NCBI RefSeq assembly: GCF_027744825.2
Contig: NC_071349.1
Span: 21,013,501 to 21,077,500 of the forward strand
Direction of reading: 5' to 3'
Length of the DNA stretch: 64,000 nucleotides
Source of the DNA: Synchiropus splendidus
Lineage: Eukaryota > Chordata > Actinopteri > Syngnathiformes > Callionymidae
The position numbers and the translations under genes were made by a program. The notes under the pieces are model-generated. The model was not told the origin of the DNA. It saw only the letters and a list, made by a program, of their open reading frames with translations, and searched no databases. Below, in pieces: positions 1 to 11,200 of this stretch; the first letter of the stretch is position 1, and every line of letters starts with the position of its first letter.

Positions 1-1603
1 CTCACGACAGCCACTGTGATGCTGCAGCTTCTGCAGCTGGCGTACTGCATGCTGCTCGGCCACACTTGGCTCGGTGTTTTAATGGACTGAAAAGACCATT
101 TAATAACTAACATAATCTGTATGTGGTGTCTGCAGTAAGCTGAGACCTGCACTCATAAACGCGGCTACGCTACCGTGCAGAACACTTGGCCGGCACACAT
201 TTTTGTCTGGATTCGAGCATCTTTCAGTCTCACCGTTTGGGGACCCAACACTCATCTCCTCCTTATTGCGTTGCCATTTGATCTCAGTATAAAGGAATGC
301 ATGGCAACTGCTGACCGCAGTCTCCCCCACGGTCAGCGAGGTGTGGACACTTCACGCTGCCATTCAACCTGTCCGCCCTCGCTATAAACCGACGTACCGG
401 TGGGCTGCTGTCGTCTTTGTAGGAGGTTCCATGTGCCGGAGATTTGATTTGACCTGCCCGCTGTCAGTTTAAACACCCCTGGGTTAAACTAAAATTATGG
501 CAAATGTGGCGTGAGTTCCGTATCGATTGCATTGGAGTTGACCTCGCTGCTATGCTAATGCCAGTAGCGTTTTAATTGTCTAATAAATGCCTCTGACATT
601 ACCTTGTTAAACTCATTGATCTGTGTCAATGAATGAAAATTGTCTGTTTGGAAGGTTTCCGTGAATAAATGAATCACCACTGGAAGAATGGTTGACTGAG
701 TAACAACATGCATTGTGTTCACTGCTGTGAGCATCCTGTGCCAGCGACTGGAAGCTACATTTGTATGCTATATTTGTTGCCATTCAGGATTTGTCTAAAG
801 GCTGAGCACTAATATCTGCTGGAGCTGATCTGTGATTCGTTCCAACATCTCCGCTGTGTGTCTGCCAGGCGGGTCCAGAGCCAAATGAATGTGCCACTCT
901 CTTCTGGGCTCGGCGCTTTAGTCAGACCATGATGACAGCAGCTGTGTCGGAGCGGACCCTAGTACATGGTGCTTTGGGAAGGTTCGCTGCAGCCCATTGT
1001 TGATCACATGCTAAAACCACCCAGTCAGTCAGTCAGTCAGTCAGTCAGTCAGTCATCTTGGTGTGGCCTTGACCACAGGCCTTTCCAATGTGCGCTGTGG
1101 TTGAGTTGTGTGTTGACTGCGTCTAATCCCCCTGCTCTTCTGGGTCAGGCTGCACATGTATGGCGTTTGCGAGCCCCGCAGGGGAGTTCTGCCAAGCCCA
1201 GCACCTGCTGCTCATCGTGGACAAGTGAAGAGGAGAGCACAGCCAGGCACAAACACTGTCATACTCGCACCCACAGCACAGGTGTGTGGCTGCAGCATTC
1301 TCTCCTTCTAACCACTGTCACCATGCATGTCTGTGTACTGACAGGTCCTTACTGCCGCCGTGTTGAAACCATATGAAGACAAGCCAACCTGTCCGCTGGA
1401 GCGGGGCAGACTTGGGTGCCCTCCCAGGCATCTTTGCTTTCCTCTTTGGCTCTTCAGCGCTCTTTCATTAGACTGCATCATCGCTAAATGGGCTGACACC
1501 TTCTGAAGACAGGGACAGACCTTTTCTCACCTGTTCTCAGACTCAGACAGCGGTGCCTTTTGTCCAAGTTCCCGTCATCGTCAGCGACATTTGTGGCTCT
1601 CAG
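1..1603. other. Upstream flank of ptp4a2
   Basis: No exon with protein similarity is recognisable here. The untranslated first exon or exons of ptp4a2 are expected upstream of its ATG, either in this stretch or beyond the window edge, but I cannot place them. Open frames here are short and unlike any family I know. The only clear structure is a tetranucleotide microsatellite near 1022. Base composition is mixed and no strong CpG island is seen. Confidence 0.5.
1022..1055. repeat. (CAGT)n microsatellite
   Basis: About 8.5 uninterrupted copies of the tetranucleotide CAGT lie upstream of ptp4a2. Confidence 0.95.
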
Positions 1604-1604
1604 G

Positions 1605-3081
1605 ATGAATCGGCCGGCTCCGGTTGAGATCACCTACGACTGTCTGAGGTTTCTCATCACTCACAACCCCACCAATGCACAACTGGCAAAGTTTATAGAG
1701 GTGCGAGAGAATGTACCTTTTCCACCTCTGCTCTGCCTTCATTTTGAATGCGTCCGTGCAGGATCTGAAGGCATTCGGCGTCAACACTCTGGTGAGGGTG
1801 TGTGCAGCTACTTACGACAGGACTCCAGTGGAGCAAGAAGGAATACAAGTGCTGGTGAGTGACGGTCAGCCTGAGCTGGTTTCATGGAAAAGGGCAGTGG
1901 AAAATGAATGAATATCTATTTCAAACAACTCTGTCGTCATCAACCTGAGGAGCACAAGGAGAAGAAAAGTTCCTGTCAGCTTTGCCCCATACAGCTCTGG
2001 GTGTCTGGTGTAGTCCTGTGAATGAACCTGAGTGGGGATCAGGCTTCTTGAAACAACTGGCTTTGCTGTAAACATCTATTTGTACCAAAATAACTTGACA
2101 AACAACAGGCAAACCAGCATCTGTTACAGACATGAAGTCAGCCACGGTTGCCATGGTAACACTCTGAGATGCAGGGGTCCCCTGAGCAATTGTTTTACTT
2201 GACGAGGGGCGAGGAGGGGAGCGCCAAATATTCCTCCCATTAGAAAGCAATGAGGTAGTGAAGGATTGTTTCAAGTTTGGAACTTATCTGCGGTTTTCTC
2301 CTGTCATCAGCGTCAGACATCCCATCAATGGCAGCGCTTCCATGCTGCGCGTGTCGCGACTCGCCAGATAACGGCGCGTAACAAATATGGCGACCGCGAT
2401 GGCAAAAATACGCTTGCGAAAGGTTTGAGGGGGTTTTCTCACCGCAGGTCCACCTATGGCGCCATCTGGATCAGCTTTCTGCTTCTGTCACTGTTGATGC
2501 TTGGTGTCCTGAAAGTTGCCAATGTCCTGCATGTGGGAAGCGTAGTTCATGTGGAAGCACCGAGTCTCTAACGCCACACTTGTACTGGCAGGACTGGCCC
2601 TTTGAGGATGGCTCCGCCCCCCCTGATCAAGTGGTGGACGACTGGCTGAGCCTGCTGCAGGCCAAGTTTCGCGAGGAGCCAGGCAGCTGTGTGGCCGTCC
2701 ACTGCGTCGCTGGACTTGGACGGTTAGCAGAACACTGACCACAAAGCAGTTGTCTGATAATTGTTGGAAGGAATTCAGCTGCACACCTTCAGTTCCTGAC
2801 CTTTTCATCTCTGGACATCCAGAGCTCCTGTGTTGGTGGCGCTTGCTCTGATCGAGTGTGGAATGGAGTATGAAGACGCCGTTCACCTCATCAGGCAGTC
2901 AGTGTCTCATTTGTTGAGCCTCCGTCCGCTCGTCTTATTTTGACCTTTGCATATCCTCCGCTTCCTCAGGAAGCGGCGTGGAGCCTTCAACGCCAGACAG
3001 CTGCTTTACCTGGAGAACTACAAACCCAAACTGTGTCTGCGCTCCAAAGATTCCAACGGTCAGAGCTGCTGTGTTCAGTAG
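1605..3081 (+). CDS. ptp4a2: Protein tyrosine phosphatase 4A2 (PRL-2), 5 coding exons
   Basis: Prenylated dual-specificity-type phosphatase of the PRL family, which acts at membranes and also binds CNNM magnesium transporters (family knowledge). Coding exons: 1605-1700, 1762-1854, 2592-2722, 2823-2897, 2970-3081. They sum to 507 nt, or 168 residues against 167 in human PRL-2. The start MNRPAPVEI and the ending CCVQ fit PTP4A2 rather than PTP4A1 (CCIQ) or PTP4A3 (CCVM). The P-loop HCVAGLGR holds the nucleophile Cys101 and Arg107. Cys46, which forms the regulatory disulfide, is present. The acid loop reads WPFEDG, keeping the general acid Asp69 while its neighbour changes Asp to Glu. The C-terminus ends in a CaaX box (Cys165) but has fewer basic residues than human and one extra residue before the box. 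All introns are under 750 bp. An acceptor-like AG directly precedes the ATG, so 5' UTR exons probably lie upstream. The paralogue suffix (a or b) cannot be decided. Confidence 0.96.
1855..2591 (+). other. ptp4a2: ptp4a2 intron 2
   Basis: Intron between coding exons 2 and 3, with donor GTGAGT and acceptor GGCAG. It holds a CpG-dense patch near 2338-2425, listed separately. No coding exon was recognised. Confidence 0.85.
2338..2425. promoter_or_regulatory. CpG-dense patch in ptp4a2 intron 2
   Basis: About fifteen CpG dinucleotides are packed into some 90 bp, inside sequence that is otherwise CpG-poor. It includes an AAATATGGCG element resembling a YY1 site, and a second ATGGCGCC element lies just downstream near 2456. 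This suggests an unmethylated regulatory element or alternative promoter. That is inference only. An ATG at 2387 opens 12 codons up to a weak GT donor (GTTTGA). Confidence 0.35.
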
Positions 3082-3494
3082 TCGACCAAAGCGCTTGGCT
3101 GGGATTTCCTTTGCAACAGAGTGGGGATATTGTTTGTCTAAATGTCAGATGTAGCAACAACAACAAAATATCTAGCAGAAACAGCACTATCTATCACAGC
3201 CACTGTGAAATCATCTTTATAGTGGACATATTTATTCCATGTGTCATTTTAAGTATGTATTCTATGCACCTGATTTCTTCTCTTGTCCCTATCTGTCTGT
3301 ATTCAATAGGAAAGCCCGTCTGCTGTATTGAAATTGAAAATCTCAAAGATATTCAAGACAAGTTTGCTCCGTTGGTCGGTCATTCAGGAGCAACTCATGT
3401 CCAGGTCCAACTGTCCTGACTCGTGCACACGTCTCACATGTGTTCTGATGTGATTTCTTCATCAAGTTGTCCCTGTCTGAAATCTGCGCGGCGA

Positions 3495-3536
3495 GCCCGA
3501 AGCTCTGAGCCCGAAGCTCTGAGCCCGAAGCTCTGA
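3495..3536. repeat. 14-bp tandem repeat, 3 copies
   Basis: Three identical copies of the unit GCCCGAAGCTCTGA lie in the predicted ptp4a2 3' UTR. Confidence 0.9.
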
Positions 3537-4260
3537 ACCCGCCCGCCGCTGTATTAGACCCAGATGTGAGGCATGATTGCAGCGAGTTCAGCTGTTCACA
3601 TTCCTTCATTCACACGTGCTGTGTGTGTGAGCACATGATCCACATGACTTATTCCAGCGCGTTGTGTCTATCGTCACAGGCTTATGAGGAAGTGTGACAG
3701 AGAGGAAACACAAGCAAGTCTCAGTCAATTCAACACAGAAACGGGAGCAAGTGTGTTGTGAGTCTGCAGATGCTGCGGTGACGTCACGGTTCTCCAGTCC
3801 AGGGAAGCAGGAGCTCCGCGCAGGTCCATCTCTAACCCACGGGATGCTGCACCTCACGTGGCTTGGACGAGGAACTGGGGCTGGTGTTTTCACTTCCAAG
3901 TGTGAGGATCCGTACCCTGCCAGTGAGCAGAGGCTCCCAGGAAGCCCAGCGCCTTTGGCTGGGTGAGGCGTTTTCTGACGTGTTTCCAAGAGTTCTGTGC
4001 AAACAGAGCCATGCTGATGTGCTCTCTACGGCTCCACGACACATTTGCACATGGGTTGCTCTTCACGTGTAATCATACTCTCAAGCTCTTTCAGTAAAGT
4101 CAATCCGTTTCAATGACCGTGACCACAGCTCCACTCTGTCTCATGGATGCTGTTGCGTTGGTACATCATTTCATTTTCTCTCTCATGTACTCATTCGCAT
4201 ATTACTTTGTGACTTGTGTGTCTGGTAGCAGGTGGAAAACCATTGTATCACACTGGAAAA

Positions 4261-4266
4261 AATAAA
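4261..4266 (+). terminator. ptp4a2: Poly(A) signal, ptp4a2
   Basis: Canonical AATAAA about 1.2 kb after the ptp4a2 stop codon, followed by a T-rich stretch near 4290-4312. It is the first such hexamer I see downstream of the stop. Confidence 0.6.
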
Positions 4267-4285
4267 GTGTCAACAACTTCAAGGC

Positions 4286-5276
4286 CTTCCTTTTTTGATT
4301 CTTCTTCTTTTTCAAGAACGTCTTTGTGGCAGTTGGGCAAGTCGTGTTCTGTGGAGGTGCCACCCGTCGACCTTTCTCTGCCTGGAATGCCAACTTCCTG
4401 CTGGTGGCACCTTCTCTGCTGGTCTGTGACAAGTTGTGTGTGGGATGGATCTTCTCCATGGGAAGGTGGAGCAGCGCTGCAGGCCCCTCTGACTGGTTGA
4501 TGTGGCTCATGTGCGCTGACCTCATTAGCATGACAGGCCCTGGTGGGCGCCGGTGTCACACCGGGTCACTGGATGATTCAAGAGTCGGTCATTTTATTGA
4601 CTGACCTGGCAACCTACATGCACGACGACCAGGCCTCTAGAAACACAGTTGATGGTTGAGCCTTTCATCCTCTGATCCTATGCTTGTATGGAGTTGAAGA
4701 AACGCGATAAAAGATTGATGTGTGCAGTTCTCTGATAATCGTCTGACCATCTGTCGAATGCGTCTTTGACAAGACCCTGATCTTACGAGGACATTCGGTC
4801 CGACCCACATCCGAACAACTGGGCGACTCTGACTGGGTCCCGCTCCAACACGCGCCAAACTCGCGTGCTCCTTGCTAATACTGCTGGGTCGTTTGTTCCT
4901 ACAGTTCGGACTTGGACCGGCAGGTGGCGCCCTCTCCCCGTCCGGCCTGCACGAGTTCGTGATTTGGTCGATGAAGGCGGGTGTGAGAGGTCGGACGGAC
5001 GCGGCGTCTCGGCTGCCTGTGACCAGACTGTCGAGTGTGACGCTGCGTGTGACAGGCTCCGGTGAAACAGCTGTGATGTGAGTGACGGAGTGTGGAGGGG
5101 GCGGCAGAGGGGAGGGAGGGAGGAAGGAAGGAAGGAAGGAAGAGGGAGGGACTTTGGAAAACAGCGGTCCGGAGTTGTAGCTTCTCCAAGCTTCAGGACT
5201 TGTGAACCGAGGCAGAAGAGGAGGAACCGCCCGCATGTGCTGAGGTCTGGGAGCGAAAAGCCACTCGAGAGACGGG
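4286..5276 (+). promoter_or_regulatory. ppp1r13b: ppp1r13b CpG-rich promoter and 5' UTR
   Basis: CpG density rises from about 4800 and stays high up to the ppp1r13b start codon. No TATA box is evident. A purine-rich GGGA/GGAA tract (5094-5150) lies about 130 bp before the ATG, probably in the 5' UTR or core promoter. Long open frames on the minus strand here result from the GC-rich composition and show no similarity. The transcription start is not determined. The AT-richer part, 4286-4800, shows nothing recognisable. Confidence 0.6.
5094..5150 (+). repeat. Purine tract, (GGGA)/(GGAA)n
   Basis: A nearly uninterrupted G/A run contains GGGA repeats and then about six GGAA units. GGAA arrays can act as ETS-factor elements, and such tracts can form triplex or G-quadruplex structures. 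It lies in the ppp1r13b promoter or 5' UTR. Confidence 0.85.
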
Positions 5277-8200
5277 ATGTTGCCGGTGAGTTCCCATCCT
5301 GTCTGTGACGTGTGCCGCGGCATGTGGCACCTCTGCACACTCTGCTTTCCTCCCGCAGTCCGAGCTCTGGATGAGGCTTCATTGAGGAGTCTCTCGGTGG
5401 GGCTACCTCTTGACGGTGTCCCACTTCAGCCGGACTGTTTTCACACTTGTTCCGCTCACTCATTCATTCATTGTCTTTTGCTGGTCCCATCGGTCCGTGC
5501 AGGGGCCCGGGGCCCCAGAGGCCCGGGGCCCCAGAGGCCGGGAACACCCAGGACATCAGTTAGCCTGGGAATGTTTTGGGCTGGAGGGTGGAGACCCCCC
5601 AACCACCGGGACCTGTCACACCAAAGCCACACCTCAGATGTGCGGTTTTGGGCATGGGTGTGCTGACCTCTTTTGTTTACTGGTGTTCACACAGAGACGG
5701 ACTGAGGAGCCGTTCAAACGCCACTTTTTTTTTGTTTACCACGTTTCACCTGAACGATGCGTACGAGCAAGGCCAGCCACCAAAGCCGCCGTGACATGTA
5801 GCACTCATTAAGAAGACTGAAGCGTGGACGGCGCTGTCCCGACGTTGAGAGATATTCTTTGCTTGGCTCGACTCACTCGCAGTGTCTTTGATGAGTGCGA
5901 GCTCTTCTATTCAGCTGGATAAGCTTGTGGATTCACCAGTGCACCCTTGTGGCGCAGCACGTCCGCGTTGTTAGCATGAGTGGACATAAATAGACAGGTG
6001 CTGATGACTGTTTTCATTCTCCCGTGACACGTAAACATGTGCAAGACTCACATTCCCCTCGTGTGTTCCAAACAATCAAAGATCCAGAGCCGTGCATACG
6101 GCGCGCTTTACTCCGACCTTTGACCCTGTGCTTGCTTCCCCACGTCTTCTTGTTTTCGCTGCTGTTATTGATAAGGTTTAGCAGCAACGACCACTGTCAT
6201 GATCAGTGGAGGAACCTAGTGGGACTTTCTCAGACACGAGCCTCTCATGTTGCAGCAGCCACTCGCGCTCGCCACTGAAGATGGACGCCGGCCAACATGG
6301 CATTTCAAAGTGTGACACTCATTCCTGGCTTGGCCTGTCCACAGGCAGAAATCCTTGCTCAGGTCCGTGTTCCTCCTCCATGCTTTGGCCTGTGCTGCTC
6401 TGCTGCGTGCTTCATCCCTGCTGCAGTGTGTTTGTGACAAGCTGCAGTCGCCCGTCACCCCCAACCAAGTGGTCAGAGAGCTGTTTCTGGCCCAACCAAG
6501 TGGCAGCCCATTGATTCCTCTCCTCTGGCGAGCTGGACCAGGCACCGGTGTGCAGCAGCTGTTCCCGCCGCTGGCTGGTGATGGAGCAATTCTCCAAAGT
6601 CTGTCTCTGAGTTTGTTGAGACGAGACAAGAAGTGGTTGGAGGTCTATGTGTCAAAGTCGGAGAAGTTGTCTGTCCGTCGTCTAAATTCTCACACAGTCG
6701 CATACCACTGACAGTTGGACTCCAGTGTCGCATCAACACAATACACCAACAGTGATCCAGAGTAACGTCCACTTGTTGACTTTTCTGTCGATGATCTTTT
6801 GTCCACATACTAACAGACTCATTGATTTGGTTTTTGTTTCTATTTGATCTATTCCGACGTGTAATGTGATTTCCTAGACATACTTTTGAATTCATTCACA
6901 TATTTCTACTGACTCGTTCGTGCATTTGTCACTTTTTGTGTCTCCTTGGAAAATACTTCATATACCTTTAAAATGTAGTTTAGTGACTCACTTCCTATTG
7001 TCATTGTTGTAGTGTCTATTTAATGACACATTTGTACTGGCTCGTCAGTTTTTCTATGCTGCTTGGTGCAGGAAATATTTCCCTTGATATTTATCCAATG
7101 TTAGAAATACAGTCTCTCTGAGTCCCCCCTCCCTCTTTTATTGTGTTGCTGGCACATGAACGGTTTTGGTTATAATTCCACTCACTGAGCAGGTGTCCGC
7201 AGCTGTGAAGGGTTGTGGGACGTAAATATCAGTGGCGGTGTGTGTTTCACCGTGGGGGAGTCGAATGCAGGTCAAGACTGAGCGGCGGGGATGTTGGCGA
7301 ACAAGCGACAGCACTAAAAATAGTTCCAAGACTCAGTCAAAAAATAAAACGCCGCACTTCTGCACTTTTCGTTTGAGCTCATTTTCTGTGGATTCCGATC
7401 AAGGCAACACGAGCTTCTGTTTGAGAGCACACGTGCACACCATGTGACCTTGTGTGTGCGCGTGTGGCATGATGACACCGCTCTGGCTCTCTAGTCTCCA
7501 CCACTGTCGCTGGTCCACATCCAGTCACGCCACTGTCCTTGTGCTTACATTTCCAAAAGGGCTTCATCAATGGCTTTTAAAATCTTGAATTTCGTATTTG
7601 ACAAACATCAGAGGCATTTGCCAGATGGAGTGAAAGGAGTCTAAAGAAAAATGGCAGACATGGCACGTGTCCATCGACATGTCATGAAGACGACACGCTG
7701 AGTTGTTGCTCAGCTCACTGCTTGATACTCATGAGTGTTTCTGTGTAGGAGATGAGTGAAGTGATTATGTTGCTTCTGACAGTCACTGCAAATAGTGATG
7801 CATCGTAGTTGGAACCCTAATGTGTGGTCAAGATGTTTCTTAGAAGACAGTCCCACATCGAAGTGACACAGCCTGAAAGGTTGTAGGTGCTCTTCAATGC
7901 TCTCAGCCATTTCTGTGCAGATGCCCTGGTGACGACTCGCAGTTTTTCTGGTGGGGAATTACACTCTCTATTTCTGCAAAACAACGGCATTTTAAGTTGC
8001 ATGGTTTTTTTGGGTTACATCTACACCACTTGGTGCTAATACTATACTGTATTGCAATGCTTACGTAACTGAAATTAAGTTGTTCTCAACTGAAAGTGAT
8101 GCAAATGTCATCAGTGTTAGTTGAGGAAAACTGAAAAGAGTATGAACGTGACTAAAACTAACAGACGCTAACAGCCAAACAGCACAGTCCTTGCATGGGA

Positions 8201-11200
8201 GAGCGTTCAAAATATGAAGTGTACTTGGCTCAAAATGTGTTCAAAGCGCACTCAAACCAGACCATCTCCAATCCATGGCCCACGAAGATCACAGTGTTCT
8301 GGCAGGCTGTTTTTGCTGATGTCATCAATTCCTCTGGGACATGGTGAGCAGAAGACACTGCTGATGGTAGAGGACTGAGCACACTGCCCTGCTAAATGAG
8401 GCTTCAGCTGGAGTCTGGCCATCCAGAAGAAAACACAAAGAGAACGGAGGACAGGAGGAGGATTGTTTTCCGTTTCGATGTTCCTCGTCTCACGTCTGAG
8501 ATCTTAGATCACAGCTGCAGCCCCTGTGAGCTCTGGTCAAAAGTCTTGACCCCACCCTGCTACTTCATCACCCGAGAGTATTTTCATGGCTGAGAGGTCC
8601 TGGAAACCATTTAGATTATGACCGCATATCTGTGGTGATGGAAGGGTTCACCGGAGCCAGTTTCATTCAAGTTGGCTGAGAAATATTCTAAATAGGTTCT
8701 TGCACAGGGGAAGATCTTCTTGATGTGAAACCAGAAAGGAGAGTTTGATTTGTTTTTCCTGGAAAACGACCAGCCAACAGAAGCATGTTATCTCCCCCCA
8801 CCCAGTGTGTTTCCTGCCTCATTCAGACACTTGAAATGGCAGCTGGACCGGCAGACCTGTCTCTCTCTTATGTAGAGTCCTCCTCTTACCGCGCCATGTG
8901 TTTGTGCTTTCCCAATCATGCCAGTTTTGGCTCTGGTCCTGGAGCAACTGGGGATACTTTCCAAGACTTGGAGTCAGTGCAGGAAAACAATGAAGCCACA
9001 CAAAAGCGGGAAATGTGGACATACGGTGAGTCAACGCTGGTTTGAAATGTGTGTCTCACAAGTTGAAAATTCTGCAGCTTTCAAGGCCCCCAGTCTGAAG
9101 TCAGACACGCAGACCGTCTCTCTCTCTCTCTCTCCTGCCCTCATCCCAGAATAGCCCCAGTGGTGTCTCACCACCCGAGGCATTAAGGGAACCAGCACTC
9201 AGCGTTTGTTTGTCTGTTTGCAGTCTTCCATCAGCGCCCCTCTCCCCGGCCGTCCGCTCCTGAAGCTGCTCCTGGCTGGTGCTCCTTGAACCGTGCCTGT
9301 TCCAGGCCGAGGGAGGTCAACATCTTCTCCTGAGAAGTTTGCTGACATGCTTTTGCCACCGTGACTTGAGCCGATGGCTGTTTTGAAGGGCGATCACGTC
9401 AGTGCCGCTGCTCTGCCCTCACTGTGTTGATACCGTAGAGTGAGTTTTGGTTGGACCAACCAATTGTGACTTGCCTGTCAGTGACAGGGATTCAGCCGAG
9501 GGTGAGATTAAATCAGTCGCTCAGTGACTTCTGCATGAGCCTATCCCAGATTACCCTAAATGTTTTCTGCCACCGCTGCTCCACGTATGACGTCGTCACG
9601 GCGCTGGCCAGTGACATCAAAGCTGTCCTACTCCGGGCACTGTTTTCAATCTGCAGCGTGTTCACACGGATAGTAACGTCGCGTCCTGCGGTGGGTCGCT
9701 GATGAACGGGTGAATCTTCACAGGAGACCATTTGTTTGCTGTTGGAAATTCCCACTCCAGCAGTGGGAGCGTCTAATCCATGATCTGAGCCTGTGCATCA
9801 GTGGTCAGCTGCTTGGCTCGGGGGGCTGTGGTGTGTGTGTGTGTGCGCGCGCGCGCGATACACAGCAGGAGCGGGTCAGCAAGCATCATGTTGCTGTCAC
9901 ACAGTCATTCACCAACAGCCCAGGCCCAGCCCTCAACTGCCACTGGGCGCCAGAAAGAAGGTGAAGGATGCATATCTCACAAGTGGCTGAGGAAAAAGAG
10001 AGGGGGACCCGATGCTTGAGAGTGGTGATGATGTCCTGCTGACGCGCTCTTCTGCTGCTCTTCCCCAGGTGATCCTGACTGTGTACCTCAGTGACACTCA
10101 ACAGATGCTGACGGAGGTGCCCGTCACCCCTGCCACCCGAGTGTTTGATGTGGTGGAGTACTGCAAGGAGGCCGGCGAGGGCGAGTGTCACCTTGCCGAA
10201 GTCTGGAACGGCCGTGGTGAGTCCAGATGGGTTTGTGTCGGCAGCGCCCTGAACATGAATGAACTATGTTCCAGCCACTAACATTCACATCTGCTGATGC
10301 ATTCAAGAGTCACGTCTGTGCTGGGTCAAAACAGGAAGTAGTGACCTTTGACACACAAGGACTCTGCTTTTATCATGCTGCACTTATTGTCCCCGTGTTC
10401 GTGCTAGTATTCACAGCTAGCATTGTTTTTCCCTAAGTTTTGCAAAACACTTGATGAATGTTCCCTTCACTGGCTCGCTCCTCTCTCAAGCTCCTTCACC
10501 CGTCCTGGAATCTCCCTTCTGTCCGCCCTTCTCCAGACCAGTCACACGGCAGGCGTAGCAATCGCACGTCTCTGGTTAAGACTAAATGTAAACAAGGTCA
10601 ACCATGCCATGAATGGGACGCTAAGAGCTCCACCAGACCACATGTCACTGTGGAATTGAATAGACTGTTGCATCGCCAGCGAGCTCTGTTTCCGCTGCAG
10701 CGTGGCCTTCATTCTTCTTCCTCAGGCGCACGGCACTTTGTGTTGTGCTCCTCGGGCCTTTAGGGTGTCATGGGGTAATGAATTGTGTGGCCAGATGAGC
10801 CCGATGGGCCTGGAGGTGGTGAGCATGCACACTTCTGTACAGCTGTTAGCTTCAGACGTTTCAACCATAAGAAGATTTAGTTGGCTGTCCTTCCGCCTCT
10901 TTTAGACACAGTGTCCCAACTACCTCTGCCATACTGTTTTTTCCACAGTAAGTGACAAGCTTTTTGGTTTTGTTTTGGATACATTGGTGACAGTTCCACA
11001 GGGGGGTCAGGATGAGAGTGCTCGAGCTGGCTGTAGTGTTGGTGGGGTGGACAAACAAGGCCCAATAGTGCTGTGGGAACTAAGAAAGAGTGCAGGAGTG
11101 CTGGATCTAAACCTAACCTCTTTAGACCCCACTGAATTTTGCCATGCGAGGAAAGATGAGGACCTCCTTGTTTGTCGACACTTGTCATTCACTATGCTGC

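Larger units (their letters stand above)
3082..4285 (+). other. ptp4a2: ptp4a2 3' UTR (predicted)
   Basis: Region from the stop codon to just past the first canonical AATAAA at 4261-4266. It carries three 14-bp tandem copies at 3495-3536. Its open frames lack similarity and are treated as chance. The long 3' UTR of about 1.2 kb is typical for PTP4A genes. The exact cleavage site is not determined. Confidence 0.6.
5286..10068 (+). other. ppp1r13b: ppp1r13b intron 1
   Basis: A 4.8-kb first intron separates the three-codon exon 1 from exon 2. It holds a GC-rich palindromic duplication (5503-5538) and an alternating GT/GC run (9831-9857). No coding similarity was found. One short open frame, 8785 to about 9024, ends at a consensus donor GTGAGT but has no recognisable product. 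Confidence 0.85.

Noticed and set aside
4637..5463. Two overlapping minus-strand open frames of 226-233 codons
   Set aside because: They overlap each other in different frames across the CpG-rich ppp1r13b promoter, are rich in Pro/Ser from the GC and purine-repeat composition, and resemble no family.
8785..9045. Possible exon with a GTGAGT donor near 9024
   Set aside because: The peptide has no similarity, there is no supporting promoter or phase argument, and consensus donors occur by chance at this rate.
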